DNA from: Chloroflexota bacterium
GTDB taxonomy: Bacteria > Chloroflexota > Anaerolineae > UBA2200 > JACIWT01
Direction of reading: 5' to 3'
Assembly: GCA_014360825.1 (NCBI GenBank)
Contig: JACIWT010000001.1
Location: 186,001 to 250,000, forward strand
DNA: 64,000 nt
In this document: piece by piece, positions 17,110 through 25,883 of the stretch
Layout: each line of letters begins with the position of its first letter
Position numbering within the stretch: position 1 is the stretch's first letter
Translations under genes and position numbers: made by a program
The notes under the pieces: model-generated
Told to the model about the DNA's origin: nothing
The model's input: the letters and a program-made list of their open reading frames with translations, nothing else
The model's database searches: none

Positions 17110-18264
17110 GTGGAAACAGAAGTGGATATCTTCCAAAAAGCCGAAGCCTTAGGCCGGGCAGCCCAATACGATCTTTGCGGCGAAGCGTGTGGTACCGCTG
17201 CAGCGCGAGTTCGCGACAACCTTGGCCGTTGGATATATCCCGTCGCGCTGCCCGATGGCACGCGGGTTATGCTTCTCAAAGTCCTTTTCACCAATGCCTG
17301 CGATAACGACTGCCGATACTGTGCTAACCGTGCTGGGCGTGATACTCCCCGTTTCACTTTCGAATGCGAGGAACTGGCACGGCTCTTCGACCAACTCTGG
17401 CGATCTAAACGGGTGACAGGTCTTTTCCTCAGCTCAGCCGTACGTAGGGGCGGGACACAGACAATGGAGCGCATGATCACCACAGTGGAGATACTGCGCA
17501 ATAGGTACCAGTTTCGTGGTTACATCCATTTGAAAATCCTGCCCGGGGCTGAGAAAGCATGCGTGGAGCGAGCAGTGCAATTGGCCACCCGCGTTTCGCT
17601 GAACTTAGAAGCGCCTAACTCGACGCGTCTGGCCCACCTGAGCGGCGCGAAAGATTTTGAGAATGATCTACTCATCCCTATGCGCTGGGTTCACGAATTT
17701 CGTCAGCGCGGTCTGGGTGCACCGGCAGGCCAAACCACCCAGTTCGTCGTTGGGGCGGCGGGCGAATCTGACCGTGAGATCCTGACCACTACGGATCGCC
17801 TTTACCGTGAAGTAGAGTTGCGACGGGCATATTTCAGTGCTTTCCAGCCTATCCCGGACACCCCACTCGAGAATCAGGCCGCTACATCGTTGTTGCGCGA
17901 ACACCGCCTTTATCAGTCCGATTACCTGCGACGCCTCTACGGTTTCGAGTTTGATGAATTGATATATGATGAGAATGGTAACTTGCTCCAGAGCGAAGAC
18001 CCCAAGATGGCCTGGGCACACCACAACCCTCAGAGGTTCCCCATTGAGATCAATCGCGCCAGCCGAGAGGAATTGCTTCGCATACCGGGTATTGGGCCAC
18101 GCTCAGCGCGCCGGATCATTCATCTGCGCAAGGAAGCAAAGTTCCGCTATTTGGAAGATCTGACAAAGATCGGCATCCTGGCGAATCGAGCAGCCCCATT
18201 CATCTTGTTGGACGGGAGGCGTCCTCCCTACCAGATGCATCTCTGGGACCCGTTGTCCCTGTAA
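17110..18264 (+). CDS. Radical SAM protein with C-terminal HhH, putative DNA modification/repair family
   Basis: A 384-residue protein. The radical SAM cluster motif is CDNDCRYC (C-x3-C-x2-C) near residue 62, and the partial TIM barrel runs to about residue 280. A ComEA-like helix-hairpin-helix domain follows (about 315-375; INRASREELLRIPGIGPRSARRII), which normally binds DNA backbone. This combination matches the family named putative DNA modification/repair radical SAM protein (rSAM_link_UDG), often encoded beside a uracil-DNA-glycosylase-like partner; no such partner is in this window. It starts at GTG with GGAG six bases upstream. The SOS-type promoter independently supports a DNA-damage role. 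The chemical reaction is unknown. Confidence 0.85.
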   Translation: METEVDIFQKAEALGRAAQYDLCGEACGTAAARVRDNLGRWIYPVALPDGTRVMLLKVLFTNACDNDCRYCANRAGRDTPRFTFECEELARLFDQLWRSKRVTGLFLSSAVRRGGTQTMERMITTVEILRNRYQFRGYIHLKILPGAEKACVERAVQLATRVSLNLEAPNSTRLAHLSGAKDFENDLLIPMRWVHEFRQRGLGAPAGQTTQFVVGAAGESDREILTTTDRLYREVELRRAYFSAFQPIPDTPLENQAATSLLREHRLYQSDYLRRLYGFEFDELIYDENGNLLQSEDPKMAWAHHNPQRFPIEINRASREELLRIPGIGPRSARRIIHLRKEAKFRYLEDLTKIGILANRAAPFILLDGRRPPYQMHLWDPLSL

Positions 18265-18391
18265 GGCATTTCACGAGACATTCTACCCGGATGTGCTAGC
18301 AAACACTGCGTTGGCATTTTGTGTTACAATTCGCGACGCAACCTTACGCAAGCCATTGCGTATACATAGTGCATATGAGAGGAACCCCAAT

Positions 18392-19027
18392 ATGGACCAG
18401 GAGAAGGTCTGGGTCTCCCAAATCTTGGCTGGGGACCAGGCCGTCTTCGCCCAACTCATTGAGGCCTATAAGAATCCGGTTTACAACCTCTGTTACCGAA
18501 TGCTCGGTACACCCATGGAAGCCGAGGACGCTGCTCAGGAGACATTTCTGCGAGTTTACAGCCGATTGCATTCCTATGATCCGAAGCGGAAACTTTCTTC
18601 GTGGGTGCTCTCTATCGCCTCCCACTACTGTATAGATCGGCTACGTCGGCGGCGCATGCACACGCTCTCTTGGGATGAAATCGCGAGATGGGGGCCGACG
18701 ACGTGTGAGTCTACACATCCAGAGGAAGGAATGAGGGCCCAGGAGGAACGCGACCAGATCGCGCGTTTACTGAGTATCTTGCCTGCCAACTATCGATTGG
18801 TTTTGGTATTGCGTTATTGGGAGGACCTATCCTACACAGAAATCGCTGAGATTACGGGTTCGACCGAAAGTGCTGTGAAATCACGATTACACCGTGCCAG
18901 AGAAATGCTGGCCCAGAGAATAATCGCCGAAGTACCAGATTACCATGAGGATAGCAAGGAGGAGCACCTCTTGTCAGGGATATCGAGAATGCGAGAAGAG
19001 GAGGTGGTCCGCAATGCATTGCCATAG
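18392..19027 (+). CDS. ECF-type RNA polymerase sigma factor
   Basis: A 211-residue sigma-70 family protein of the extracytoplasmic-function type. Region 2 is YKNPVYNLCYRMLG with AEDAAQETFLRVY and WVLSIASHYCIDRLRRRR; region 4 is LPANYRLVLVLRYWEDLSYTEIAEI followed by the helix-turn-helix TESAVKSRLHRAREML. The ATG at 18392 follows GAGAGGA; a longer version would add an unrelated 33-codon tail. The downstream gene encodes a zinc anti-sigma factor and overlaps by 14 nt, so the pair is expressed together. The C-terminal 30 residues are acidic and charged, beyond the usual end. Confidence 0.92.
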   Translation: MDQEKVWVSQILAGDQAVFAQLIEAYKNPVYNLCYRMLGTPMEAEDAAQETFLRVYSRLHSYDPKRKLSSWVLSIASHYCIDRLRRRRMHTLSWDEIARWGPTTCESTHPEEGMRAQEERDQIARLLSILPANYRLVLVLRYWEDLSYTEIAEITGSTESAVKSRLHRAREMLAQRIIAEVPDYHEDSKEEHLLSGISRMREEEVVRNALP

Positions 19028-19592
19028 AGCAAGAGAGTATATGTCGCTCTATTTGGACCATCTGCTGGACCCACCACAAGCGGAGGTCCTGCATGCACAC
19101 CTCGCGGAGTGCCCACAGTGTGGACAGATGTGGCTGGCCCTGCAGCGCGTATCCGTTTTCCTTGAGTCCACACCTAAGGCGACACCTGCAGCAGGATTCA
19201 CGACTCACGTTATGCATCGCCTTCTCCGGTACGAAATTCGGCGAAAACGCTTCCAGGGTCTGATTAGGGCAGGGCTTGCATGGGCTGTGCTTTGGACTAT
19301 CGTGCTCTTTGCATCAGGTGTCATATTCGTTCTACTGGGACGCCCAGGTCCTGTGTCTCCTCTTCCTTTAGTCCGCCTAATATCTCACTTGGGGGACCAA
19401 GCGGCAACGGTTTTCGAAGTGCTAGAGGTTTTGAGCAGGGCGGTGCTTCTTTTGATCACTGGGTTATGGTCAGAGAAAGTGGCTCTGTTGTTGGGCATCT
19501 ACAGCCTGATAGCCTTCGGATTAGTCGCCCTCTGGGCACGCTTGGTAACGGGGTATCAAAGCAAGATCCGAACGGATGAGGCAATAGGTTGA
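19014..19592 (+). CDS. Zinc-containing anti-sigma factor (membrane protein)
   Basis: A 192-residue protein. The N-terminal 45 residues form a zinc anti-sigma domain: MHCHRAREYMSLYLD then HLAECPQC, the H-x3-C-x2-C signature. Three or so hydrophobic segments follow (about 82-103, 125-145, 150-175), so the protein is anchored in the membrane with the sigma-binding part in the cytoplasm. It should hold the upstream ECF sigma factor inactive until an envelope signal arrives. The ATG at 19014 has GAGGAGGTGG before it and lies within the 3' end of the sigma gene. No obvious intramembrane-protease site could be judged. Confidence 0.88.
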   Translation: MHCHRAREYMSLYLDHLLDPPQAEVLHAHLAECPQCGQMWLALQRVSVFLESTPKATPAAGFTTHVMHRLLRYEIRRKRFQGLIRAGLAWAVLWTIVLFASGVIFVLLGRPGPVSPLPLVRLISHLGDQAATVFEVLEVLSRAVLLLITGLWSEKVALLLGIYSLIAFGLVALWARLVTGYQSKIRTDEAIG

Positions 19593-19646
19593 TATCGTGG
19601 GCGATAAGCACGCAGGTATTCCCGATAACTATCAAGGAGGGGAGTA

Positions 19647-20639
19647 ATGGCCAAGATAAAGGTTGCGTTGTTGACCGCTCTTCTGGCAACCGCTCTTGTA
19701 ATCACATCGGCCTCCGCAGACGATGGCACTGGAGGTAAAGTCCTCTTCGGCCAGAATTACACGCTGCGCTCCGGCGAGGTCCTAGAAGGCGACCTGACTG
19801 TTTTTGGTGGGAACGTATTGTTGGAAGAAAACTCCCTCGTTAGAGGAGACGTGTTTGTGATGGGGGGCAAGGTAGATGCCGCAGGCCATATTACAGGCAG
19901 TCTGAGCGCGATTGGCGGTGATGTGATCCTGCGAAGTTCTGCAGAAGTGGACACGGATGTAATTGTGCTCGGCGGGGCTCTGGAGCAGCAAGAAGGTGCC
20001 CTCGTGCGTGGCCACGTTGTGGAAGGGATGCGATTAGGTTCCTTCGGTTGGCGCTATATGCCTGGCTGGACATGGGGGCCAGAACGCCAACGTGATCAGT
20101 TTTGGGCAAGTTCGCTGTTCTCTTTAATACGCGGTATTTTCTGGAGCATCGTCACATTGCTCGCAATGATGGCCTTGGCAGTGGTGGTTGTGGTTTTTGT
20201 ACCCCAGCAGGTACGCGTAGTAAGCGATGCGATATCGGCCGCTGTTCCAACTGATTTCGGGATTGGATTGCTCACTCTCGCCGCCCTGTTGATCGTGGTG
20301 CCCCTGCTTGTTATTGTCTGTATCGGTATTCCCATTGCCTTCGTCCTTGTTTTGGCTTCAGCAGCGGCGTGGCTGTTCGGTTGGGTGGCTACGGGCTACG
20401 TTGTGGGGCAGCGAGTATTCGAATCCTTGCGCCTGAGCGACCAAGCCGCGTTGCTGCGTGCGGTAGTTGGCGTAGCGATCATAACCTTGTTGGCCCAAGT
20501 CCCATGCCTAGGCTGGTTGTTCAACCTGGTCCTAGGGATAATCGGCCTGGGCGCGGTGGTGCTCACCCGTTGTGGAACGATGCCTTACCCACCTATGCCA
20601 TTATCCTCCGCACCCACCCAAACAGGACTAGTAGAATAA
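19647..20639 (+). CDS. Bactofilin-like (polymer-forming) exported membrane protein
   Basis: A 330-residue protein with a signal peptide (about residues 1-24, ending SASADD). A right-handed beta-helix region (about 35-130) follows with repeated short strands such as VLEGDLTVFGG, LVRGDVFVMGG, HITGSLSAIGG and VDTDVIVLGG, the pattern of bactofilins. Four or five membrane segments occupy about 165-305. Placing a polymer-forming beta-helix outside the membrane differs from classical cytosolic bactofilins. It is the third gene after the sigma and anti-sigma genes, preceded by AAGGAGGGG, and is probably their regulon member. The cargo or surface it scaffolds is unknown. Confidence 0.75.
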   Translation: MAKIKVALLTALLATALVITSASADDGTGGKVLFGQNYTLRSGEVLEGDLTVFGGNVLLEENSLVRGDVFVMGGKVDAAGHITGSLSAIGGDVILRSSAEVDTDVIVLGGALEQQEGALVRGHVVEGMRLGSFGWRYMPGWTWGPERQRDQFWASSLFSLIRGIFWSIVTLLAMMALAVVVVVFVPQQVRVVSDAISAAVPTDFGIGLLTLAALLIVVPLLVIVCIGIPIAFVLVLASAAAWLFGWVATGYVVGQRVFESLRLSDQAALLRAVVGVAIITLLAQVPCLGWLFNLVLGIIGLGAVVLTRCGTMPYPPMPLSSAPTQTGLVE

Positions 20640-20721
20640 CCAAAACCCAGCACCAGGATGGGCCTCTCCGTCCACTTGGGGAAGCCCTCTCTCCCTCCCG
20701 CAGCGTGAAAAAATTGTAAGC

Positions 20722-20746
20722 CTCCAATCTGGAGTTTTCATCTTTT
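20722..20746 (+). terminator. Possible intrinsic terminator of the sigma/anti-sigma operon
   Basis: A short hairpin CTCCA-ATC-TGGAG (20722-20734) is followed by TTTTCATCTTTT. The stem is only 5 bp, so the call is tentative. Confidence 0.4.
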
Positions 20747-20772
20747 ATTCATAATATGGTGTTATATTTTTA

Positions 20773-20938
20773 GCGAAGACAGGAATTTCCTGTCTCGCTT
20801 GGGTATGTTAACCCAAGCCTCCTTTGAGACGGGTGGATGGGCTCCGTCGCTTCAATCCGAAGGGCGGCGGAGAGGAGATGACGGGGCTCGTCACCACCCG
20901 GACAACGAGGGGCTCGGCCAGGATGTAGGCTGAGCCTC
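20773..20938 (+). ncRNA. Candidate structured RNA or long 5' leader of unknown class
   Basis: This stretch lies in a 442-nt non-coding gap (20640-21081). Pairings read by hand: hairpin A 20773-20798 (AGACAGGAA with TTTCCTGTCT); hairpin B 20797-20818 (GCTTGGGT with ACCCAAGC); stem P1 20830-20836 with 20894-20900 (7 bp) closing a three-way junction; P2 20842-20849 with 20865-20872 topped by 20850-20853 with 20859-20862; P3 20879-20883 with 20889-20893, flush against P1; hairpin P4 20911-20919 with 20928-20936. I compared it mentally with c-di-GMP, TPP, SAM, cobalamin, glycine, fluoride and ZTP riboswitches and found none of their conserved cores. No clear promoter precedes it. It could be the leader of the sugar transferase gene or a free RNA. 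The rest of the gap, 20939-21081, shows nothing definite. Confidence 0.4.
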
Positions 20939-21081
20939 ACAATATATCTGAAAGACGTTTTGCAGCGAGGCAGGTGAATAAATCTTAACGTGTGGGGAAA
21001 GAGTTTTCATTGGGTTTTCACTTTGATTTGTTAGGATAGTGGTGAGTTAGATCACAGTGAGGAGGATTTGGAAAAGGGCCG

Positions 21082-21825
21082 ATGATCGACGTCAAGACTG
21101 AAATGCTACCATGGCAGCCAACCCATCCTTTAGCAAAGGCCACCTCTTCTAATAATGTGCGATCCATTTCCTGGCTTACCTCTGTCCGGAGTGCCGATGA
21201 TTGGCCCTATCGGTGGGCTAAGCGCATACTGGACGTGGTCATTGCCTCTATTGCATTGTTGCTGCTTTGGCCCGTGCTCTTACTCATTGCTGTGGCGGTT
21301 CGCCTCGACTCTCCAGGGCCGGCGCTGTTCCGACAAAAGCGCGTCGGGCGATGGGGTCGTGAGTTCGTGTTGTACAAGTTCCGCTCCATGCGCCAGAACG
21401 TGGACGAGAATGAACTGCGGGCCTTTGCTAAACAGTATATCAATGGACATGGTGGACCAAATGGTCAAAGTCTTTTCAAGCCCCACAATGACCGCCACAT
21501 CACACGCCTGGGCCGTTTCTTGCGCCGTACCAGCCTGGATGAACTGCCACAACTTCTTAATGTTCTGAAGGGCGAGATGAGTCTGGTGGGTCCTCGGCCA
21601 GTAGTGGCATACGAGGTCGCTGAGTATGATTCTTGGCATCTGCGCCGGTTGGATGTGCTACCCGGGATCACGGGCTTAGCGCAGATTAACGGGCGCAGCA
21701 AACTCCCGTGGAAAGAGGTCGTGAGGCTCGACATCGAATACGTAGAAAAGTGTTCGTTCTGGCTCGACCTCCTCATTTTGATTAAGACGATCCCTGTTGT
21801 CTTCTCTACTCGGTCTGCTGGGTAA
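21082..21825 (+). CDS. Undecaprenyl-phosphate sugar phosphotransferase (bacterial sugar transferase)
   Basis: A 247-residue membrane-associated enzyme of the WcaJ/PglC/EpsL family that attaches the first sugar-1-phosphate to the lipid carrier for exopolysaccharide or glycan synthesis. One hydrophobic segment (about 47-70, [19 protein letters not shown]) precedes the catalytic core: [24 protein letters not shown], the [20 protein letters not shown] stretch with the Asp-Glu pair, VGPRP and [13 protein letters not shown]. It is short, lacking the extra N-terminal membrane domain of WcaJ. A long structured leader lies upstream and a strong terminator downstream, so it is likely monocistronic. Confidence 0.92.
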   Translation: MIDVKTEMLPWQPTHPLAKATSSNNVRSISWLTSVRSADDWPYRWAKRILDVVIASIALLLLWPVLLLIAVAVRLDSPGPALFRQKRVGRWGREFVLYKFRSMRQNVDENELRAFAKQYINGHGGPNGQSLFKPHNDRHITRLGRFLRRTSLDELPQLLNVLKGEMSLVGPRPVVAYEVAEYDSWHLRRLDVLPGITGLAQINGRSKLPWKEVVRLDIEYVEKCSFWLDLLILIKTIPVVFSTRSAG

Positions 21826-21859
21826 TCAAACGGTATACCCTTTCGGGCCAGAGAACGAT

Positions 21860-21890
21860 AATGGGCCTGGCGCATTGTACCAGGCCCATT
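21860..21890. terminator. Bidirectional intrinsic terminator
   Basis: An 11-bp perfect stem AATGGGCCTGG / CCAGGCCCATT with a 9-nt loop, followed by TTGTTGTCC on plus. It sits between the convergent sugar transferase and HerA-like genes and can serve both. Confidence 0.85.
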
Positions 21891-21906
21891 TTGTTGTCCT
21901 GTGTAG

Positions 21907-24417
21907 TTATGTCCCAACCCGATAGGCCGCTACTGCCAGCGTCTCAGTTGTCCCCGCCTCGGTAGTGCAGATCACATGCCAAAACGGCACCCACGCGATA
22001 CCAAAAAGGTCAACTGTAACCCCTCGCTTCTTGGGGCCGATGCGAACCTCTTCGATAGCCTCCACGAGTTCTGCCAGTTTGCTGGCAATAGCGCCTTCCT
22101 CCTCTTGGAGGCTCTTCTCTAAATCCTCAATCTGGGCTTTTAGATCTTGGATAGCCGCTTGCGACTCCGATACCTTTGCTTCAGCCTGTTGGGTTAGCCT
22201 TCGCTTGGTGCTGGCTACCGAAAGGGAACGAATCGCGCGCCGACCCAAGAACACGCCCAATATTGACTCGCCGGCAGAAATCGTTTCGTCTCGCTTACGT
22301 TGTGCCAGTTCTGCTTGGTTTCGCTGGAGTTCACGCTCTTTGCGGCGCAGCCGTTCCTGCACTCGCTCGATCTGTTTGTCGTATCGGGCGTGCAAGGCAT
22401 CGATCTGCTCCCCGCGCAACTGTTGGGCCTTCGCCTCACAGCGGGTTTTGAATGCCTCGAGCGTTTCGCCTGGCTCGGAAAGCAGGCCCAAGGAACGGTT
22501 CTGGAAGAGGTTAAGCGAGGTGCCACGAAGAAGATAGATGCTGAAACTATCCCGCAGCGCTCGCAGTTTGCGGGGATCGCTTAAGGTAGGCGGCACATCC
22601 CAATAGAGGGCCTCTGCCGGTGGTTTGGAAGACAAGTCATCTCGACTGAGCACGGGCTGCGCGTTATCCCAGTCCACCAGGGCCATATCCTCGGGTGGCT
22701 CTATCAAAGCAGATCGTTCGATGGTTTGTGCAATGCCTGCGGGGGCGTGCTCAATGTGCACCGTGGCCCAACCAATTGCGTGAGGCTTGTATACCAATTG
22801 CCTTGATTGGACGTTGAAACGCCCGCGCCGCTCCTCCTCCTTTTGTGCTACTCGCTCCCAGGGCACATTCGGGAGGAGAAAATACTGGCTGATTTCGGCG
22901 GCTAACGTGGGAGGAACGGGCAAAAAGTCGGATGAGATCTGCGCAGAGGGTTGGATTTGCTCGGTTGGCAGAACCTGGGTGACTTGTTCGCGGATCTCCT
23001 TCCTCGTTGGCGCCATAAGTGTTTGCACCTGGCTCTTGGTCAAAGGGCCACGCAGGTACGACATAGCCCAGCGGGTCATGAAGGCGATCGGCTGGGCTTG
23101 GTTGATGTTATGCAGAATGAAAACACGAGACTGAAGCGACGTGATAGCCCGATCGAGATAGTTGCGGTCTAGGAGCGTCCCCGTTTCTGCGCCAATGCCC
23201 TCTAACCCCTCTAGGACGCGCATCTTGTCTCGGTCGGTCTGAAGTTTACCGATGAACCAGGTCCCTATGTTGGTGAGGCCCTTATAATCGAGATCCACGG
23301 GGTTCTGGGTGGTGAGCAACAGACCAACGCCGTAGGCGCGAGCCGTTTTGAGTAGGGAAAGGATGGGCTGTTTGCTGGGCGGGTTGGCGGGGTAAGGCGG
23401 AAAATAGCCGTATAACTCATCAAAGTACACGATACAACGCAGGCTGGTGGTGCCAGACTGCTTACGCATCCAAGTCTGTATCTGCTGAAGTAGCAAGGTG
23501 ACGAAGAACATGCGCTCGGCATCGCTCAAGTGAGCGATATAGAATATGGCTACGCGGGGTTGTCTCTGCTCTGTCCACAAGATGCTTTCGATATCCAGAG
23601 GGTGCCCCTTGATCCAGTTCTGAAAACTGGGTGCAGCGATGATGTTGTTGAGCGCCACCGCCAAACCAAAGCGCTCTTTGGGAGGGAAGAAAGTATCCAT
23701 ATCGAACACCCCTATTCTGCGGACAGGAGGGTTCTGTACCCACAAGATGAGTTTGGCGATATCCAAGTTCTCGCCCCGGCGCCAGGCATGTTCGAACAAG
23801 GTTGCCAGGAGGATATGCTCACGGCCAGTGATGGGATCCGAAGTGATGCCCGCCAGGCCCAGGGTAGCCGAGACTGTGCCGCGTATCTGCTCGCGCAGCG
23901 TTTCCTCTTCATTTTCCCAGGAGAGGCCGGGTGCATCGAGGGAATGGAGAATACTAACCGGCATACCGGCGTCGCTTCCTGGTGTGTAAATCGCAAACTC
24001 GGCGCTTTCTCTCAATTTCCGGATGCGGTCAGGAGTCTGACCCCACTTGGCCAGGCCCTCCCGCCACAGATTGGCTACCTCTGTTGCATACTGGCTGATA
24101 GTCAAACCTTTGCGGCGTGCATCATCCGGATTGACCCAGGGCTCAAAATCCTCGGGTCGTAATTCCGGGAAGGTGAGCAACATATTGGTGATGTCGCCCT
24201 TGGGGTCAATAAGGATGCTGGGTACACCGTCCAAGGTGGCCTCCTCGAGTAGGTCAATGCACAGGCCGGTTTTTCCACTACCAGTCATCCCCAGGCACAC
24301 CCCGTGAGTGGTCAGGTCACGGGCATCATAGAACACTGGCTCATCTAACAATTGGTTGGCTGCAATGTCGAATCGCTTGCCCAGATAAAAAGCCACAGGT
24401 TTTTCTATCTCTACCAT
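21907..24417 (-). CDS. HerA/FtsK-superfamily ATPase with C-terminal coiled coil
   Basis: An 836-residue protein. Walker A is [10 protein letters not shown] (about 43-52), Walker [13 protein letters not shown] (about 330), and the sensor region is [16 protein letters not shown], as in HerA-like/DUF87-DUF853 ATPases. These form hexameric motors that move DNA or remodel complexes. The last third (about 640-790) is rich in Glu, Arg, Gln and Lys with heptad character, a long coiled coil unusual for HerA. No NurA nuclease gene is adjacent, so a role in end resection is not supported. It starts at an ATG with CAAGGAGGG before it. Target and partners are unknown. Confidence 0.78.
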   Translation of the reverse strand: MVEIEKPVAFYLGKRFDIAANQLLDEPVFYDARDLTTHGVCLGMTGSGKTGLCIDLLEEATLDGVPSILIDPKGDITNMLLTFPELRPEDFEPWVNPDDARRKGLTISQYATEVANLWREGLAKWGQTPDRIRKLRESAEFAIYTPGSDAGMPVSILHSLDAPGLSWENEEETLREQIRGTVSATLGLAGITSDPITGREHILLATLFEHAWRRGENLDIAKLILWVQNPPVRRIGVFDMDTFFPPKERFGLAVALNNIIAAPSFQNWIKGHPLDIESILWTEQRQPRVAIFYIAHLSDAERMFFVTLLLQQIQTWMRKQSGTTSLRCIVYFDELYGYFPPYPANPPSKQPILSLLKTARAYGVGLLLTTQNPVDLDYKGLTNIGTWFIGKLQTDRDKMRVLEGLEGIGAETGTLLDRNYLDRAITSLQSRVFILHNINQAQPIAFMTRWAMSYLRGPLTKSQVQTLMAPTRKEIREQVTQVLPTEQIQPSAQISSDFLPVPPTLAAEISQYFLLPNVPWERVAQKEEERRGRFNVQSRQLVYKPHAIGWATVHIEHAPAGIAQTIERSALIEPPEDMALVDWDNAQPVLSRDDLSSKPPAEALYWDVPPTLSDPRKLRALRDSFSIYLLRGTSLNLFQNRSLGLLSEPGETLEAFKTRCEAKAQQLRGEQIDALHARYDKQIERVQERLRRKERELQRNQAELAQRKRDETISAGESILGVFLGRRAIRSLSVASTKRRLTQQAEAKVSESQAAIQDLKAQIEDLEKSLQEEEGAIASKLAELVEAIEEVRIGPKKRGVTVDLFGIAWVPFWHVICTTEAGTTETLAVAAYRVGT

Positions 24418-24471
24418 AAATTCCCTCCTTGCAAACTGAGAGAACCTTCACCATGGGGTCAAGTTGCTGAC

Positions 24472-24500
24472 ATTTTACACCAAAAGACCGTCGAAAACAA
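24472..24500 (-). promoter_or_regulatory. Possible promoter of the HerA-like gene
   Basis: TTGTTT (24495-24500), a 17-nt spacer and TAAAAT (24472-24477) on the minus strand, directly after the ino1 terminator. The -35 match is weak. Confidence 0.4.
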
Positions 24501-24504
24501 GAAA

Positions 24505-24532
24505 AGCGGCCGGCAATCTTTCGTCGGCCGCT
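24505..24532 (-). terminator. Intrinsic terminator after ino1
   Basis: An 8-bp perfect stem AGCGGCCG / CGGCCGCT with a 12-nt loop; on the minus strand it is followed by TTTTCTTGTTTTC. It lies 58 nt past the ino1 stop codon. Confidence 0.8.
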
Positions 24533-24589
24533 AAGTGATGGTCTCGTTACCTTTGATTCTCACAAACTTGGCTTTTCTGCAGAGTGCCC

Positions 24590-25699
24590 TCAGCCTTTCT
24601 CCTCACGAGTATTAGCCGTCTCTTGAGTATCCACACCAGAAATGAAAGCCTCGACCATGGCCCGGGCCTCTTCATCAGTGTATTGTACCGGCGGCGACTT
24701 CATGAAATAGGCCGAAGGACCGAGCAGGGTGCCGCTCAGGCCACGATCCATTGCGATCTTGCAGCAACGGATAGCATCGATGACCACGCCCGCAGAGTTA
24801 GGTGAGTCCCACACCTCTAATTTGCATTCCAGATACAATGGGACATTGCCAAACGTGGTGCCTTCCATTCGAATGTAACACCATTTGCGGTCGGTAAGCC
24901 AAGGCACATAATCGCTGGGGCCAACATGCACGTTCTCAGGACCCAGGTCATAATCCAACTGGCTAGTGACCGCATTGGTTTTGGAAATCTTCTTCGATTC
25001 CAGCCGCTCGCGCTCTAGCATATTGTAGAAATCGGTATTGCCGCCGAAATTGAGTTGGTAAGTGCGGTCCAGTCGAACTCCGCGCTCGCGGAACAGGCGC
25101 GTTAGCACGCGGTGGGTGATAGTCGCCCCTACCTGGGATTTGATGTCGTCCCCAATCATGGGCAGGCCTCGTTCTCTGAAACGCCGTTGCCAGTACGCCT
25201 CCCGGGCGATGAAAACGGGGATGCAGTTGACGAAGCCGCAACCCGCGTCGAGAACTTGCTCAACATACCATTTGGTGGCCATTTCGCTGCCCACTGGGAG
25301 GTAATTAACCACCACATCGGTCTTCGTTTCCTTTAGGATGCCCACGATATCGGAAGTCGCCCCAGGCGCTTTTTTGATAATCTGGCTGAGATACTTGCCC
25401 AAGCCGTCATGGGTCATACCGCGGTATACGGGCACGTTCAGGTGAGGGACGTCGCAAAAACGATAGGTGTTGTTAGGCGGTATGTAGATAGCCTCCGACA
25501 GATCTTTGCCCACTTTATTGACATCAATGTCGAATGCGGCGCTGAACTCGATATCACGAATGTGATAGCCGCCAACGTTTACATGCATTAGCCCGGGCAC
25601 GAATTCACTCTCGTGTGCATCTTTGTAAAAGTGCACACCCTGTACCAGAGATGAGGCACAATTGCCCACCCCAATGATTGCCACTCGAACTTTAGCCAA
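24590..25699 (-). CDS. ino1: Inositol-3-phosphate synthase
   Basis: A 369-residue NAD-dependent enzyme that converts glucose-6-phosphate to myo-inositol-3-phosphate. Visible: the Rossmann motif [15 protein letters not shown], the [10 protein letters not shown] segment, IPVFIA, the [17 protein letters not shown] stretch with the active-site Lys, and LNFGGNTDF. Length and motifs match the compact actinobacterial/archaeal type rather than the 500-residue eukaryotic type. It points to inositol lipids or inositol-derived solutes. A strong promoter lies about 85 nt upstream and a terminator follows, so it is a single-gene unit. Confidence 0.95.
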   Translation of the reverse strand: MAKVRVAIIGVGNCASSLVQGVHFYKDAHESEFVPGLMHVNVGGYHIRDIEFSAAFDIDVNKVGKDLSEAIYIPPNNTYRFCDVPHLNVPVYRGMTHDGLGKYLSQIIKKAPGATSDIVGILKETKTDVVVNYLPVGSEMATKWYVEQVLDAGCGFVNCIPVFIAREAYWQRRFRERGLPMIGDDIKSQVGATITHRVLTRLFRERGVRLDRTYQLNFGGNTDFYNMLERERLESKKISKTNAVTSQLDYDLGPENVHVGPSDYVPWLTDRKWCYIRMEGTTFGNVPLYLECKLEVWDSPNSAGVVIDAIRCCKIAMDRGLSGTLLGPSAYFMKSPPVQYTDEEARAMVEAFISGVDTQETANTREEKG

Positions 25700-25782
25700 T
25701 TTCTATGCCCCCTTCCTCGCTCACGCTTTGCGTCTTCAAGCGGTAAAAAGAATTTCCGTTGTGTAAAAACGGATCGCAGTTT

Positions 25783-25811
25783 ATGATAGGCACGAATGGG
25801 GGTTTTGTCAA
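25783..25811 (-). promoter_or_regulatory. Strong promoter of ino1
   Basis: Minus strand: perfect TTGACA (25806-25811), a 17-nt spacer and TATCAT (25783-25788). The leader would be about 75 nt. Confidence 0.75.
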
Positions 25812-25824
25812 AACAAATGCCCTC

Positions 25825-25854
25825 TTGCCAAAATTACCTACGAGGCTATATAAT
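25825..25854 (+). promoter_or_regulatory. Promoter of the nitrilase-nadE unit
   Basis: TTGCCA (25825-25830), an 18-nt spacer and a perfect TATAAT (25849-25854), 29 nt before the nitrilase ATG. It is back to back with the ino1 promoter, 13 nt apart. Confidence 0.65.
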
Positions 25855-25883
25855 AAAGTCAAACCACAGGAGGCTTTACATCA

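Noticed and set aside
20773-20938. Assignment of the folded region to a known riboswitch such as c-di-GMP, cobalamin or glycine
   Set aside because: None of the conserved core sequences of those classes could be found, so it is reported only as an unclassified candidate.
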